Source: an uncultured Flavobacteriaceae bacterium
GTDB lineage: Bacteria; Bacteroidota; Bacteroidia; Flavobacteriales; Flavobacteriaceae
Direction: 5' to 3'
Length of the DNA: 64,000 bases
Assembly: GCA_905182295.1 (NCBI GenBank)
Contig: CAJJAZ010000006.1
Span: 212,168 to 276,167, forward strand
Part shown: piece after piece, positions 1 through 9,172 of the stretch
Layout of the letters: each line of letters starts with the position of its first letter
How positions within the stretch are numbered: position 1 is the stretch's first letter
Made by a program: the position numbers and the translations under genes
The notes under the pieces: model-generated
What the model saw: only the letters and a program-made list of their open reading frames with translations
What the model was told of the DNA's origin: nothing
The model's database searches: none

Positions 1-1726
1 CCAAGTCTTTGGCTTCAAAAGCTTTTTTAAGTTCCTCTAAAGCGGCCTCAATAGGGGCTTTTTTGTCTTCAGAAAGTTTCTCTCCAAATTCTTTGAGTTG
101 TTTCTCCGTTTGAAAGATCATTCCGTCTGCCTCGTTGAGTTTGTCTACCGTTTCTTTGGCTTTCTTGTCAGACTCTGCATTGGCTTCTGCCTCAGCTTTC
201 ATTTTTTTGATTTCCTCTTCTGTTAAACCTGAAGAAGCTTCAATTCTAATGTCTTGCGTCTTATTGGTCGCTTTGTCTGTCGCAGATACTTTAATAATAC
301 CATTGGCGTCAATATCAAAAGTCACCTCGATCTGTGGTGTTCCACGCTGTGATGGTGGAATACCGTCTAAATGGAATCTACCGATGGTTTTATTGTCTGT
401 AGCCATAGGTCTTTCTCCCTGTAATACATGTATTTCAACCGATGGCTGATTGTCTGCAGCAGTAGAAAAAACTTGTGATTTCTTAGTAGGAATGGTCGTG
501 TTAGATTCTATAAGCTTGGTTAAAACACCCCCCATAGTTTCAATACCTAATGAAAGTGGCGTAACGTCTAATAACAATACATCTTTCACATCTCCGGTTA
601 ATACCCCTCCTTGAATGGCTGCACCAACGGCAACTACTTCATCAGGGTTTACCCCTTTAGAAGGTTTCTTACCAAAGAATGCCTCAACAGCCTCTTGAAC
701 TGCAGGGATTCTTGTAGATCCACCCACTAAAATAATTTCATCTATATCACTCTTAGATAAACCTGCCGCTTTAAGCGCAGACTTACAAGGCGCTATAGTT
801 CTCTTTACCAAGTCTTCAATTAATTGGTCAAACTTAGCTTTGGTAAGTGTTCTAACCAAGTGCTTAGGTCCTGAAGCAGTTGCGGTAACGTAAGGAAGAT
901 TAATTTCCGTTTGAGCAGAAGAAGACAATTCAATCTTTGCTTTCTCAGCAGCCTCTCTCAATCTCTGAAGCGCCATAGCGTCTTTTCTAAGGTCAATGTC
1001 CTCTTCAGATTTAAATTCATCTGCCATCCAATCAATGATTTTCTGGTCCACGTCGTCTCCTCCTAAATGAGTGTCTCCATCTGTAGCTAAAACTTCAAAT
1101 ACACCATCTCCTAATTCTAGGATAGATACATCATGAGTTCCTCCACCAAAATCGAAAACAACAATCTTTTGCTCAATATCTTTCTTATCCAAACCGTAAG
1201 CCAAAGAGGCTGCCGTTGGCTCATTAATAATACGCTCCACCGTTAAACCAGCGATTTCACCGGCTTCTTTGGTCGCTTGCCTTTGGGCGTCATTAAAATA
1301 TGCTGGAACTGTAATGACAGCTCTAGACACAGACTGACCAAGGTAATCCTCAGCCGTCTTCTTCATTTTTTGAAGGATCATAGCAGACAATTCTTGTGGC
1401 GTGTACAAACGGCCGTCAATGTCTACTCTAGGCGTGTCGTTGTCTCCTTTTAATACTTTGTAAGGAACACGTCCAGCTTCTTTACTAGATTCCGAGAATT
1501 TATTTCCCATAAATCTCTTGATAGAATAGATGGTTTTGTGAGGGTTGGTCACTGCTTGTCTTTTAGCAGGATCTCCTACTTTAATTTCACCACCTTCTAC
1601 AAAGGCAATTACAGAAGGAGTTGTTCTTTTTCCCTCAGCGTTTGGAATTACAACAGGCTCATTACCCTCCATTACGGAAACACAAGAGTTTGTTGTTCCT
1701 AAATCTATTCCGATAATCTTACTCAT
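1..1726 (-). CDS. dnaK: Chaperone DnaK (Hsp70), C-terminus cut by window edge
   Basis: Hsp70 chaperone that binds exposed hydrophobic segments of unfolded proteins in the cytoplasm in an ATP cycle with DnaJ and GrpE. The reading frame runs from ATG at 1726 off the left edge, giving about 575 codons; the family is usually near 640, so only the end of the lid and the disordered tail are missing. The start reads [15 protein letters not shown], the Hsp70 phosphate-binding signature, and later frames encode the nucleotide-binding and substrate-binding domains without interruption. The 5' region (1727-1880, minus strand) holds motifs that may be a heat-shock promoter (see separate entry). It is divergent from sdaA. 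Identity is certain. Confidence 0.98.
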   Translation of the reverse strand, partial: MSKIIGIDLGTTNSCVSVMEGNEPVVIPNAEGKRTTPSVIAFVEGGEIKVGDPAKRQAVTNPHKTIYSIKRFMGNKFSESSKEAGRVPYKVLKGDNDTPRVDIDGRLYTPQELSAMILQKMKKTAEDYLGQSVSRAVITVPAYFNDAQRQATKEAGEIAGLTVERIINEPTAASLAYGLDKKDIEQKIVVFDFGGGTHDVSILELGDGVFEVLATDGDTHLGGDDVDQKIIDWMADEFKSEEDIDLRKDAMALQRLREAAEKAKIELSSSAQTEINLPYVTATASGPKHLVRTLTKAKFDQLIEDLVKRTIAPCKSALKAAGLSKSDIDEIILVGGSTRIPAVQEAVEAFFGKKPSKGVNPDEVVAVGAAIQGGVLTGDVKDVLLLDVTPLSLGIETMGGVLTKLIESNTTIPTKKSQVFSTAADNQPSVEIHVLQGERPMATDNKTIGRFHLDGIPPSQRGTPQIEVTFDIDANGIIKVSATDKATNKTQDIRIEASSGLTEEEIKKMKAEAEANAESDKKAKETVDKLNEADGMIFQTEKQLKEFGEKLSEDKKAPIEAALEELKKAFEAKDL

Positions 1727-1776
1727 GTCAATATATTTATTTTGTTTGCAATCCTTTTAAGTTTCTCCTACCCTAT

Positions 1777-1830
1777 TTCAAGTATTATGCCATGATATAC
1801 AATCTGACAAGCTGGCAGTTTTGGGGCCAG
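1777..1830 (-). promoter_or_regulatory. Possible heat-shock control region upstream of dnaK
   Basis: Read on the minus strand, this stretch contains TGGCATAATACTTGAA (1792-1777), which resembles a sigma-54-like -24/-12 layout (TGGCA, five bases plus one, TTG), about 50 bases before the dnaK start. Upstream lie TGCCAG and TGTCAG half-sites (1804-1817) and an inverted repeat CTGGC/GCCAG (1812-1816 and 1826-1830). No TAnnTTTG housekeeping box was found here, and no CIRCE element. The function is inferred from position and shape only. Confidence 0.35.
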
Positions 1831-1912
1831 AACCTTAAATAAAATCGTAAAAATTGACATAAAAAGCCCTAGGAATCTGTCAAAAAAGGAAAGAGTGGTT
1901 ATGGTTATACAA

Positions 1913-1944
1913 TTGCAAATTTCATAAAACATACGCTATATTTG
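1913..1944 (+). promoter_or_regulatory. Bacteroidota-type promoter of sdaA
   Basis: A -33 TTG (1913-1915) lies 21 bases before a perfect TAnnTTTG -7 box (TATATTTG, 1937-1944). This is the promoter architecture established for Bacteroides and Flavobacterium. It predicts transcription starting near 1948, giving a leader of about 44 bases before the sdaA ATG. Confidence 0.7.
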
Positions 1945-1991
1945 TAGCGGTTGGTTTACAGAAATCACCTTTAACAAGGAAGCGTAATCTT

Positions 1992-3416
1992 ATGGAGTGT
2001 ATCAGTATTTTTGATATGTTAAAAATTGGCGTTGGACCCTCTAGTTCTCATACGCTGGGCCCATGGCGTGCTGCTGAAAGGTGGCTTTCTGAATTATCAG
2101 AAGAGACCACACTTTCACAAATAACCCATATAAAAGTATCTGTCTACGGATCACTATCGCTTACGGGAAAAGGTCATGCTACGGATTACGCTTTAATGTT
2201 AGGCTTATCTGGTTATGATCCTGTGCACATTCCTACAGAAGAAATTCCGGCTGCTATTGCAGCCATAAAGGCAAATAAATCCCTCCTTCTCAACGGGATG
2301 TTTCCCATATCTTTTAATCCAGAAACGGATTTGGTGTTCGAAAAGGATTTTTTGCCTTTTCATGCCAACGGCATGGAATTTCATGCCACCACAATTAATG
2401 GAACAATTCATTCAGAAATTTACTACTCTATTGGCGGTGGTTTTGTGGTAAAAGAATCCTTAGAAAATGCCAAAGAAAATAAAGTGCAGTTCAATAGTTT
2501 CCCCTATCCTGTAGAAAAAGGAAAGGCGTTATTGGCATATTGTAAAGATACCAATCTATCTATTTCTTCATTGGTCCTGGAAAACGAAAAGTCTTTGAGG
2601 CCTGACAGTGAGATTGACCAAGGAATTCATGATATTTGGAACACCATGCTGGCTTGTATGTACGAGGGTTGCCATACAGAAGGCACCCTACCAGGAGGGC
2701 TTGACGTAAGAAGAAGGGCCTATGACCTCCATTTAACTCTAATAGGACAAAGTACTTATGAGAATAAGGAAAGCTGGCTCAATGAAATTAGAAAAACAGA
2801 AGTAAAGTTTAGACAAATTTTAAAATGGGTGAGCTGTTTTGCACTAGCCGTCAATGAGGTGAATGCGGCTTTAGGCAGGGTTGTAACTGCCCCTACAAAT
2901 GGTAGTGCGGGAGTAATACCTGCAGTACTCATGTATTATTTGACTATTGAAAACCATCAAGGTTCTTTTGAAGAGATTAAGCGTTTTTTATTGGTTGCTG
3001 GAGAAATTGGTAGCATTTTCAAAAAAGGGGCTACCATATCTGCCGCCATGGGAGGCTGCCAAGCAGAAATTGGTGTTTCCTCTGCCATGGCTGCTGGAGC
3101 ACTGACTGAGTTATTAGGTGGAACCCCTGAACAAGTACTTGTGGCTGCTGAAATTGCCATGGAGCACCATTTAGGAATGACCTGTGATCCTATTGGAGGA
3201 CTGGTACAAATTCCCTGTATTGAAAGAAATTCTATGGGAGCCATTAAAGCTATTAATGCAGCAGAACTCGCTTTAAACTCCAATCCTGAAAACGCTAAAA
3301 TACCTTTGGATAAAGTGGTAGAAACTATGTGGGAGACAGCTAAAGACATGAGTAGTAAATACAAAGAAACCTCTACTGGAGGCTTAGCTGTTGGCGTGTA
3401 TTTGAGCGATTGTTAA
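1992..3416 (+). CDS. sdaA: L-serine ammonia-lyase, iron-sulfur, single chain
   Basis: L-serine dehydratase: converts L-serine to pyruvate and ammonia using a [4Fe-4S] cluster. The 474-residue protein is the fused form, with the beta domain first ([11 protein letters not shown] near residue 17) and the alpha domain after it. The likely cluster cysteines are visible: Cys356 in MGGCQ, Cys398 in TCDP and Cys409 in IPCIERN; the last two are 11 residues apart, as in the E. coli enzyme. The ATG at 1992 fits the family N-terminus and is preceded by a good promoter. Divergent from dnaK, 68 bases before panB. Serine catabolism complements glyA at 18.1-19.4 kb. Confidence 0.95.
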   Translation: MECISIFDMLKIGVGPSSSHTLGPWRAAERWLSELSEETTLSQITHIKVSVYGSLSLTGKGHATDYALMLGLSGYDPVHIPTEEIPAAIAAIKANKSLLLNGMFPISFNPETDLVFEKDFLPFHANGMEFHATTINGTIHSEIYYSIGGGFVVKESLENAKENKVQFNSFPYPVEKGKALLAYCKDTNLSISSLVLENEKSLRPDSEIDQGIHDIWNTMLACMYEGCHTEGTLPGGLDVRRRAYDLHLTLIGQSTYENKESWLNEIRKTEVKFRQILKWVSCFALAVNEVNAALGRVVTAPTNGSAGVIPAVLMYYLTIENHQGSFEEIKRFLLVAGEIGSIFKKGATISAAMGGCQAEIGVSSAMAAGALTELLGGTPEQVLVAAEIAMEHHLGMTCDPIGGLVQIPCIERNSMGAIKAINAAELALNSNPENAKIPLDKVVETMWETAKDMSSKYKETSTGGLAVGVYLSDC

Positions 3417-3483
3417 AGAGGAACACTCATTCGTAGTATATTTTACAGAAAACACCTTACTTTTATATCCTAAAACTTTAGAG

Positions 3484-4302
3484 ATGTCTGTAGCTAAAAA
3501 AGACTATAAAAAAATAACAGTTCAATCCCTTACTGAGATGAAAGCCAACGGAGAAAAAATATCTATGCTCACCGCATACGATTTCACCATGGCAAGAATT
3601 GTGGACCAATCCAAAGTAGACGTCATATTGGTGGGTGATTCTGCCAGTAATGTCATGGCAGGCCATGAAACCACACTTCCCATTACTTTAGATCAGATGA
3701 TTTATCACGCCTCCTCTGTTGTAAGAGCTGTTTCTAGGGCCTTGGTTGTAGTAGACATCCCTTTTGGAAGTTATCAGAGTGACCCTAAAGAAGCCTTGAG
3801 ATCTGCCATTCGAATCATGAAAGAAAGTGGTGGTCATGCAGTTAAATTAGAAGGGGGTGAGGAAATAAAAGAGTCTGTGAAAAGAATATTAAACGCCGGT
3901 ATTCCAGTAATGGGACACTTGGGTTTGACGCCACAGTCCATTTATAAATTTGGTACTTACACGGTAAGAGCTAAAGAGGAAGAAGAAGCAGACAAATTAA
4001 TTGAGGACGCCTTACTGCTGGAAAGACTTGGATGTTTTGCTATTGTACTAGAAAAAATACCTGCCACTCTAGCAGCAAAAGTAGCCGTTCAATTAACTAT
4101 TCCAATTATTGGTATTGGTGCTGGTGGTGGCGTAGATGGACAAGTATTGGTTATCCATGATTTATTGGGAATGACCAAGGAATTTTCTCCTAGATTTTTG
4201 AGGAGATATATGGACTTATATCATGGAATGACTGAAGCCATTGGATCCTATGTAAAGGATGTAAAGGAAGGTGATTTCCCGAACGAACAAGAGCAATATT
4301 AA
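3484..4302 (+). CDS. panB: 3-methyl-2-oxobutanoate hydroxymethyltransferase
   Basis: First committed enzyme of pantothenate synthesis: transfers a hydroxymethyl group from 5,10-methylene-THF to alpha-ketoisovalerate, giving ketopantoate. Length 272 residues matches the family. Typical motifs are [14 protein letters not shown] near residue 28, [13 protein letters not shown] near 50 and HLGLTPQS near 144. It lies upstream of an RluA-type pseudouridine synthase on the same strand. The CoA pathway continues in this window with coaBC (40.5 kb) and coaE (34.4 kb). Confidence 0.97.
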   Translation: MSVAKKDYKKITVQSLTEMKANGEKISMLTAYDFTMARIVDQSKVDVILVGDSASNVMAGHETTLPITLDQMIYHASSVVRAVSRALVVVDIPFGSYQSDPKEALRSAIRIMKESGGHAVKLEGGEEIKESVKRILNAGIPVMGHLGLTPQSIYKFGTYTVRAKEEEEADKLIEDALLLERLGCFAIVLEKIPATLAAKVAVQLTIPIIGIGAGGGVDGQVLVIHDLLGMTKEFSPRFLRRYMDLYHGMTEAIGSYVKDVKEGDFPNEQEQY

Positions 4303-4400
4303 AGCTTTTTTAATCATTTTAGAACTGTTTTTAGCGTGACATCTGAGACCATCCATTTCTTTTTTATTTTACTATTTCAACCCTTTCAAACCTTATTTTC

Positions 4401-5078
4401 TTGAATCCTTTAGACATTTTATACGAAGACAACCATCTTATCGCTATTAACAAAAAAGCAGGTGAATTGGTACAAGGAGATAAAACAGGAGACATACCTT
4501 TAAGTGAAACGGTAAAAGCTTTTATAAAGCAGCGGGATCAAAAGCCAGGGAACGTTTATCTTGGGGTGCCCCACCGATTAGACAGACCTACTTCTGGTGT
4601 GATTATTTTTGCAAAAACATCGAAAATACTTCCTAGAATGAATGCCCTTTTTGCGAGTCAAGAAGCACACAAAACATATTGGGCATTGGTTCAGCCTACA
4701 CCTGAAAATCATTCAGAAACATTGGCGCATTGGATGGTTCGCAATACAAAACAGAATAAATCCTATGCCCACAATAATGAAGTTCCAAATGCTAAATTAG
4801 CCAAACTTAAATATAGTCTAATCAAGGAACTGGACAGATATTCACTTTTAGAAATACAACTATACACTGGAAGACACCACCAAATAAGGGCGCAACTATC
4901 TGCTATTGGTTGTTGTATAAAAGGAGATTTAAAATACGGTGCTGCAAGATCTAACCCAGATGGAAGCATTCATTTACATGCTAGGCATTTATTTTTCGAA
5001 CATCCTGTAAAAAAAACAGTTATTTCCATCACTGCACCAACACCAAAGGAAGCCCTTTGGAAGGCCTGTGAAGCTTAG
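4401..5078 (+). CDS. RluA-family pseudouridine synthase
   Basis: Isomerises uridine to pseudouridine in rRNA or tRNA. The 225-residue protein carries the RluA motif HRLDRPTSG with catalytic Asp61, and the later segment YTGRHHQIRAQL that packs around the active site. There is no N-terminal S4 domain, so it is the short single-domain form. The start is TTG at 4401 (MNPLDILYEDNHL), which matches where family members begin; no upstream ATG is in frame. It ends two bases from the convergent gene at 5081. The RNA target cannot be read from the sequence. Confidence 0.9.
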   Translation: MNPLDILYEDNHLIAINKKAGELVQGDKTGDIPLSETVKAFIKQRDQKPGNVYLGVPHRLDRPTSGVIIFAKTSKILPRMNALFASQEAHKTYWALVQPTPENHSETLAHWMVRNTKQNKSYAHNNEVPNAKLAKLKYSLIKELDRYSLLEIQLYTGRHHQIRAQLSAIGCCIKGDLKYGAARSNPDGSIHLHARHLFFEHPVKKTVISITAPTPKEALWKACEA

Positions 5079-5080
5079 GA

Positions 5081-6625
5081 TTATCTTATTTTTAATAACG
5101 CTTTTTCTCTCATAATGTCGGCCACAGGCCTACCGCTCAAATGACTTTCTAACCAAGAGATTATGTCTAAATATAAAAAGGCACGTTTTTCATAAGGATG
5201 GTTTTCATAGACCTTAAGTTTGGTGTGCAATTTCCTAAAAGCATCTTGTAAATCAGTAGGGTATATCTGACCCAGATTTCTCAAGAAAACAATCATCTCT
5301 TTTTGTACAGCATGAAGGTCGTTCATTTTTAATAGAAACTTAAAAGTACTCTTGAGTTGAATCTCTAAATGATAATCCATCCCAGATTCGTAATGTGCTA
5401 CAAGACTCAACACCCTGGCGAAACACATAAGGTCCTCCCTCATTTTCAAGTGTTTGTTTAGAATAATCTTTTTTAAGTAAACAATACAATTCTTGTGATC
5501 CCCTACCCCAAAATACAAACAGGCTATTTTATAATACAACAACATAATATGGTGTTGGTCTAATCTATCTTGATGCTTGTCTATTCCATAATTAATGGCT
5601 TTGACTAAATACAGACCTTGCTTAAAGGTACCTTCAAGAAAGTGAAGATTCAATTTGTTTGAGTTTAAATATAAAAAAGACAGCGAACTTATATTGTCAT
5701 TTTTAGGGAAAAAGTCACTCTGTAATACCGCTTCCATATGATCTAGTGTCTCTTTAAACTGAGAACCATACTTGACGTAAAACAGAGATTCTAACAAATA
5801 ATTATTCCCCTTGATGTAAAAGACAGGATGCAATTGTATCATGTCTTTTTGCTCTGTAAATAACTGTACCCATTTACTGGCATATTTGTAGCTAGAGAGG
5901 AAATCTTGGGTGAGGAAGCTATACCAAAGATGTGCTTTATACAACCAAAGTTTTTCTCTAAAACCCAATTGGTCTATGTGATAATCTGGTAGATTATTTT
6001 CAAAGTAAGAGGTGATTTTATTCAGGTCTTCATCGGACCTTGCGTAACCCACCTTAAGCATCATCGCATATAATTCTAGGGACAAATTAGACAACTTACT
6101 GGCCATGCGGTTTTCAAAAGAAAGCTGGCTAGACTGTGTCACTAATTCTTGTGCTCTGTCTGGAATACTTCTAGTGATATACTGAGTTTCTATAACTTTC
6201 TCTAACTCAACTATCTCGTATGCGATGTTTTTTTCTTGTTGCTCAATAGCTATAAACTTGGCTTTCTCTAAAATTTTTAGACTCTGTTTGTACAAGCCTT
6301 TTTGATACAAAATGGTGGCGAAATCCAATTGTTCCCTAAGCTGAACCCTAATGTTTTGATTGACTGGATTGAGTCTAAGAGATACCAATATTTGCTTGTA
6401 TAAATGCGCTTTTAAATTGGATAATTGGGTCTTTTTGACAATGCCACTATTTAAAATTGTAAATTCTTCATATTGCTTTGCACGATCCAAAAGATTGAAC
6501 AAAGCCAAAAATTTTGCATCTGTATTCACACCCAATCTCCCTACGTAAAGTTTGAATTGCCTTTTTTCAGATTTTGAGAGCGATTTCACTAAAACAAATA
6601 AAGGGTCTTTATGCGGATTTGTCAT
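5081..6625 (-). CDS. Conserved all-helical protein of unknown function
   Basis: A 514-residue protein of the type widespread in Bacteroidota, recognisable by its N-terminus (KSLSKSEKRQFKLYVGR near residue 13), which I recall from many unannotated homologues. No signal peptide or membrane segment is visible. The body is rich in Leu, Tyr and Lys in helix-like blocks of 35-40 residues and looks like degenerate TPR repeats, so a cytoplasmic scaffold role is plausible but not shown. It is monocistronic, between a convergent pseudouridine synthase and divergent leuA. Function unknown. Confidence 0.75.
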   Translation of the reverse strand: MTNPHKDPLFVLVKSLSKSEKRQFKLYVGRLGVNTDAKFLALFNLLDRAKQYEEFTILNSGIVKKTQLSNLKAHLYKQILVSLRLNPVNQNIRVQLREQLDFATILYQKGLYKQSLKILEKAKFIAIEQQEKNIAYEIVELEKVIETQYITRSIPDRAQELVTQSSQLSFENRMASKLSNLSLELYAMMLKVGYARSDEDLNKITSYFENNLPDYHIDQLGFREKLWLYKAHLWYSFLTQDFLSSYKYASKWVQLFTEQKDMIQLHPVFYIKGNNYLLESLFYVKYGSQFKETLDHMEAVLQSDFFPKNDNISSLSFLYLNSNKLNLHFLEGTFKQGLYLVKAINYGIDKHQDRLDQHHIMLLYYKIACLYFGVGDHKNCIVYLKKIILNKHLKMREDLMCFARVLSLVAHYESGMDYHLEIQLKSTFKFLLKMNDLHAVQKEMIVFLRNLGQIYPTDLQDAFRKLHTKLKVYENHPYEKRAFLYLDIISWLESHLSGRPVADIMREKALLKIR

Positions 6626-6769
6626 CGTATTATTAGAGTGCTAATCATTTGAAATATAGTGATTTAACAAAGGCCTATCTATGGTGTGTATTGTAAAACA
6701 AATACTAAAATTCGGTTTACTCCCTAGCAATTATTATCTTCGTTAGTAACACCAAATTACGGAAATATA

Positions 6770-7930
6770 ATGAGTAAAGACAAGGTATTTATTTTTGACA
6801 CCACTTTAAGAGACGGAGAACAAGTTCCTGGTTGTAAATTAGACACCCCTCAAAAACTAGAAATAGCTGCGAGACTAGATGAATTGGGTGTAGACATTAT
6901 TGAAGCTGGCTTTCCTGTATCTTCACCTGGTGATTTTAATTCGGTGAATTTAATTTCAAAATTGGTTAAAAATGCTTCTGTCTGTGGACTGACTAGAGCC
7001 GTTAGAAAAGATATTGAAGTAGCTGCTGAAGCGCTTAAATATGCAAAAAAACCTAGAATCCATACGGGTATTGGAACGTCTGATTCTCATATTAAATTTA
7101 AATTCAACTCAAATAGAGCCGCGATTATCGAAAGGGCTGTAGCTGCCGTTACCTATGCCAAAACCTTTGTTGAGGATGTAGAGTTTTATGCTGAAGACGC
7201 TGGTAGAACAGACAATGAGTTTTTGGCTAGGGTTTGTGAAGCTGTTGTTAAAGCTGGAGCTACCGTACTTAATATTCCTGACACTACCGGATATTGTTTG
7301 CCGGAAGAATACGGAGCAAAAATTAAATATTTAAAAGAGCATGTCACAGGTATTCACAAAACCGTTTTATCTTGCCATTGTCATAATGACCTTGGATTAG
7401 CTACTGCAAATGCAATTGCTGGAATACAAAATGGGGCAAGACAAATTGAGTGCACTATTAATGGCATTGGAGAGAGGGCTGGTAATACTGCTCTTGAAGA
7501 AGTCGTGATGATCATGAGACAGCACCCGGGTTTAATGCTAGACACCAATATAAATAGCCAGCTTCTAAATGACACTAGCTTAATGGTTTCAAGAAATATG
7601 GGTATGATGGTACAGCCCAATAAGGCTATTGTTGGTGCCAATGCTTTTGCCCACAGTTCTGGAATTCACCAAGATGGTGTGATTAAAAATAGAGAGACTT
7701 ATGAAATCATTGATCCAGCAGAAGTTGGGGTCACTGAATCTTCCATTGTTTTAACTGCCAGAAGTGGAAGGGCCGCTTTGGCTTACAGGTCTAAAAATAT
7801 AGGCTATGAACTTACCAAGACACAATTAGATAAAATTTATGACCTTTTTTTGAATTATGCAGATACACACAAAGAAGTCACAGATGAAGGCATTCATGAA
7901 ATCATGGTGCAATCTGGATTTGAATTTTAA
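6770..7930 (+). CDS. leuA: 2-isopropylmalate synthase, short form without regulatory domain
   Basis: Condenses acetyl-CoA with 2-oxoisovalerate, the first step of leucine synthesis. The TIM-barrel catalytic domain is complete: DTTLRDGEQ (residues 10-18), [11 protein letters not shown] near 102, EDAGRTD near 143, the metal-binding HCHNDLG near 204 and GERAGN near 236. At 386 residues it ends after the linker and lacks the roughly 120-residue C-terminal domain that gives leucine feedback in the 510-550-residue enzymes. Homocitrate or citramalate synthase is a less likely alternative. It lies 24 bases before the LeuB-like gene; leuC, leuD and ilv genes are not in this window. A weak -7 box (TATCTTCG) is at 6735-6742. 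Confidence 0.88.
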   Translation: MSKDKVFIFDTTLRDGEQVPGCKLDTPQKLEIAARLDELGVDIIEAGFPVSSPGDFNSVNLISKLVKNASVCGLTRAVRKDIEVAAEALKYAKKPRIHTGIGTSDSHIKFKFNSNRAAIIERAVAAVTYAKTFVEDVEFYAEDAGRTDNEFLARVCEAVVKAGATVLNIPDTTGYCLPEEYGAKIKYLKEHVTGIHKTVLSCHCHNDLGLATANAIAGIQNGARQIECTINGIGERAGNTALEEVVMIMRQHPGLMLDTNINSQLLNDTSLMVSRNMGMMVQPNKAIVGANAFAHSSGIHQDGVIKNRETYEIIDPAEVGVTESSIVLTARSGRAALAYRSKNIGYELTKTQLDKIYDLFLNYADTHKEVTDEGIHEIMVQSGFEF

Positions 7931-7954
7931 CCATCTGTTAATGACTAAGTATCT

Positions 7955-9025
7955 ATGAACTTAAAGGTGGCACTTTTAACACATCACATGGAAGAGAACA
8001 CCGTAATGCAACAGGTGGTTAAGTGTATTCGCGCTATTGAAGAAAACTACAACCATCTTTTTACGATTAATACCTTTACTACTGAACTCAGAAGCGGCGC
8101 TGTGTTATTGAACAAAGCTATTGTAAATAGTTGCAAAAATTCAGATGCTATACTGAGTACTTTTCCTGTATCAAGAAATGGATATCATTTATCTAAAGAA
8201 GGTATTAGAACGAATATTTTTGAAACTTTCAACTGCTATGCAAGCGTAGTGCCCACCCTACCCTTCCCTAAACAAGTCAATCTAGGGCATTATGCTTCGG
8301 ATAAAAATGTAGATATCGTCGTGTTTTCTGCACTTAAGGCCGGAACGTATGCCTCCATAGAAATGGCTGCTAAATCAGGTGTAGACAGCTTTCATTCTAA
8401 TATACAAAGCGTTCATCAATTGTTTCATTTGGCTTTTAAAACAGCTAAAAATAGAAACCAAAAACTTTACATCGCTATACCAGAAGGGCCTTACAAAAAA
8501 TCTATTTGGGAAAAAACTGTGGCCGAGATTGCCCCCAGTTATCCAATGGTTAAGACGTTTATGTGCGATATTTCTGTAATTATTCAAACTATTTTAAAAA
8601 CACCTGAAAGCTTAGATTGTATTTTCACTGATCGCGCTCACGGAAACATCATAAACAGTTTAAATAATAATTTGTTTGGACTTTCTAACCTATTACCCTG
8701 TGGTCACATGGGTATTGGTGTAAATCTTTTTGAACCATTAGAGGATAGTCCCAGCATACTCAAAGACAAGGTTAATCCTATCCCTTCGATCTATTCTTTG
8801 GCATTACTACTGTCTAGATTTGGACTTCAAGAAGAAGCTGGTGCCATACAAATGGCTGTAAATAGTGCAGGTGAGAGAGGTCTGTACACCACTTTAGACT
8901 CTTTGCCAAAAGACATTAATTGTGATCAATTAGGTGATTATTTGGCCGCTGCCATTATTGATTCAGAAGACATTGGCGTGGTGAATGATGAGAATATAGA
9001 TTTAGGAAAATCTACCATTATTTAA
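7955..9025 (+). CDS. LeuB-like protein without dehydrogenase active site (candidate pseudoenzyme)
   Basis: A 356-residue protein that follows the fold order of 3-isopropylmalate dehydrogenase but has lost its chemistry. Matching landmarks are SDAILSTFP (63-71), IWEKTVAEIAPSYP (184-197), CD at 204-205 in the place of the first metal Asp, and FEP...NPIPSIYSLALLLSRFG (259-290). Altered sites: the N-terminal GDGIGPEV loop is THHMEENTV (9-17); the VDKANVL catalytic Lys segment is IPEGPYK; the metal motif GDILSD is GNIINS (230-235), replacing both remaining Asp; the HGSAPDIAG nucleotide loop is EDSPSILKD (263-271). The frame is intact with ordinary codon use, so it is conserved rather than decaying. 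It is very probably cotranscribed with leuA, suggesting a regulatory or structural role. Function is inference. Confidence 0.7.
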   Translation: MNLKVALLTHHMEENTVMQQVVKCIRAIEENYNHLFTINTFTTELRSGAVLLNKAIVNSCKNSDAILSTFPVSRNGYHLSKEGIRTNIFETFNCYASVVPTLPFPKQVNLGHYASDKNVDIVVFSALKAGTYASIEMAAKSGVDSFHSNIQSVHQLFHLAFKTAKNRNQKLYIAIPEGPYKKSIWEKTVAEIAPSYPMVKTFMCDISVIIQTILKTPESLDCIFTDRAHGNIINSLNNNLFGLSNLLPCGHMGIGVNLFEPLEDSPSILKDKVNPIPSIYSLALLLSRFGLQEEAGAIQMAVNSAGERGLYTTLDSLPKDINCDQLGDYLAAAIIDSEDIGVVNDENIDLGKSTII

Positions 9026-9146
9026 ATAAGTCGTTTTTCCAAAAACAAGAAAACATAGACCTCTATAGGCTCAAAAATAGGGTCCCAGATTCAATAAATT
9101 CTTATATTTTATTAACTTTCATAGGACCCCTATTCGTTGCAATGTT

Positions 9147-9154
9147 TATATTTG
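9147..9154 (+). promoter_or_regulatory. -7 promoter box before pheT
   Basis: TATATTTG fits TAnnTTTG exactly and predicts a start near 9158, 15 bases before the pheT ATG. No convincing -33 TTG at the expected distance was seen. It supports ATG 9173 over the in-frame TTG at 9137, which would lie upstream of the transcript start. Confidence 0.55.
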
Positions 9155-9172
9155 TGGCTTTATTACACTACT

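Noticed and set aside
1727..1900. CIRCE element before dnaK
   Set aside because: No TTAGCACTC/GAGTGCTAA inverted repeat is present.
2957..3364. 135-codon open frame antisense to sdaA
   Set aside because: Lies wholly inside the well-supported sdaA frame on the other strand, with low-complexity composition; a shadow.
9137..9172. Longer pheT start at TTG 9137
   Set aside because: Adds 12 unconserved residues and lies upstream of the predicted transcript start.
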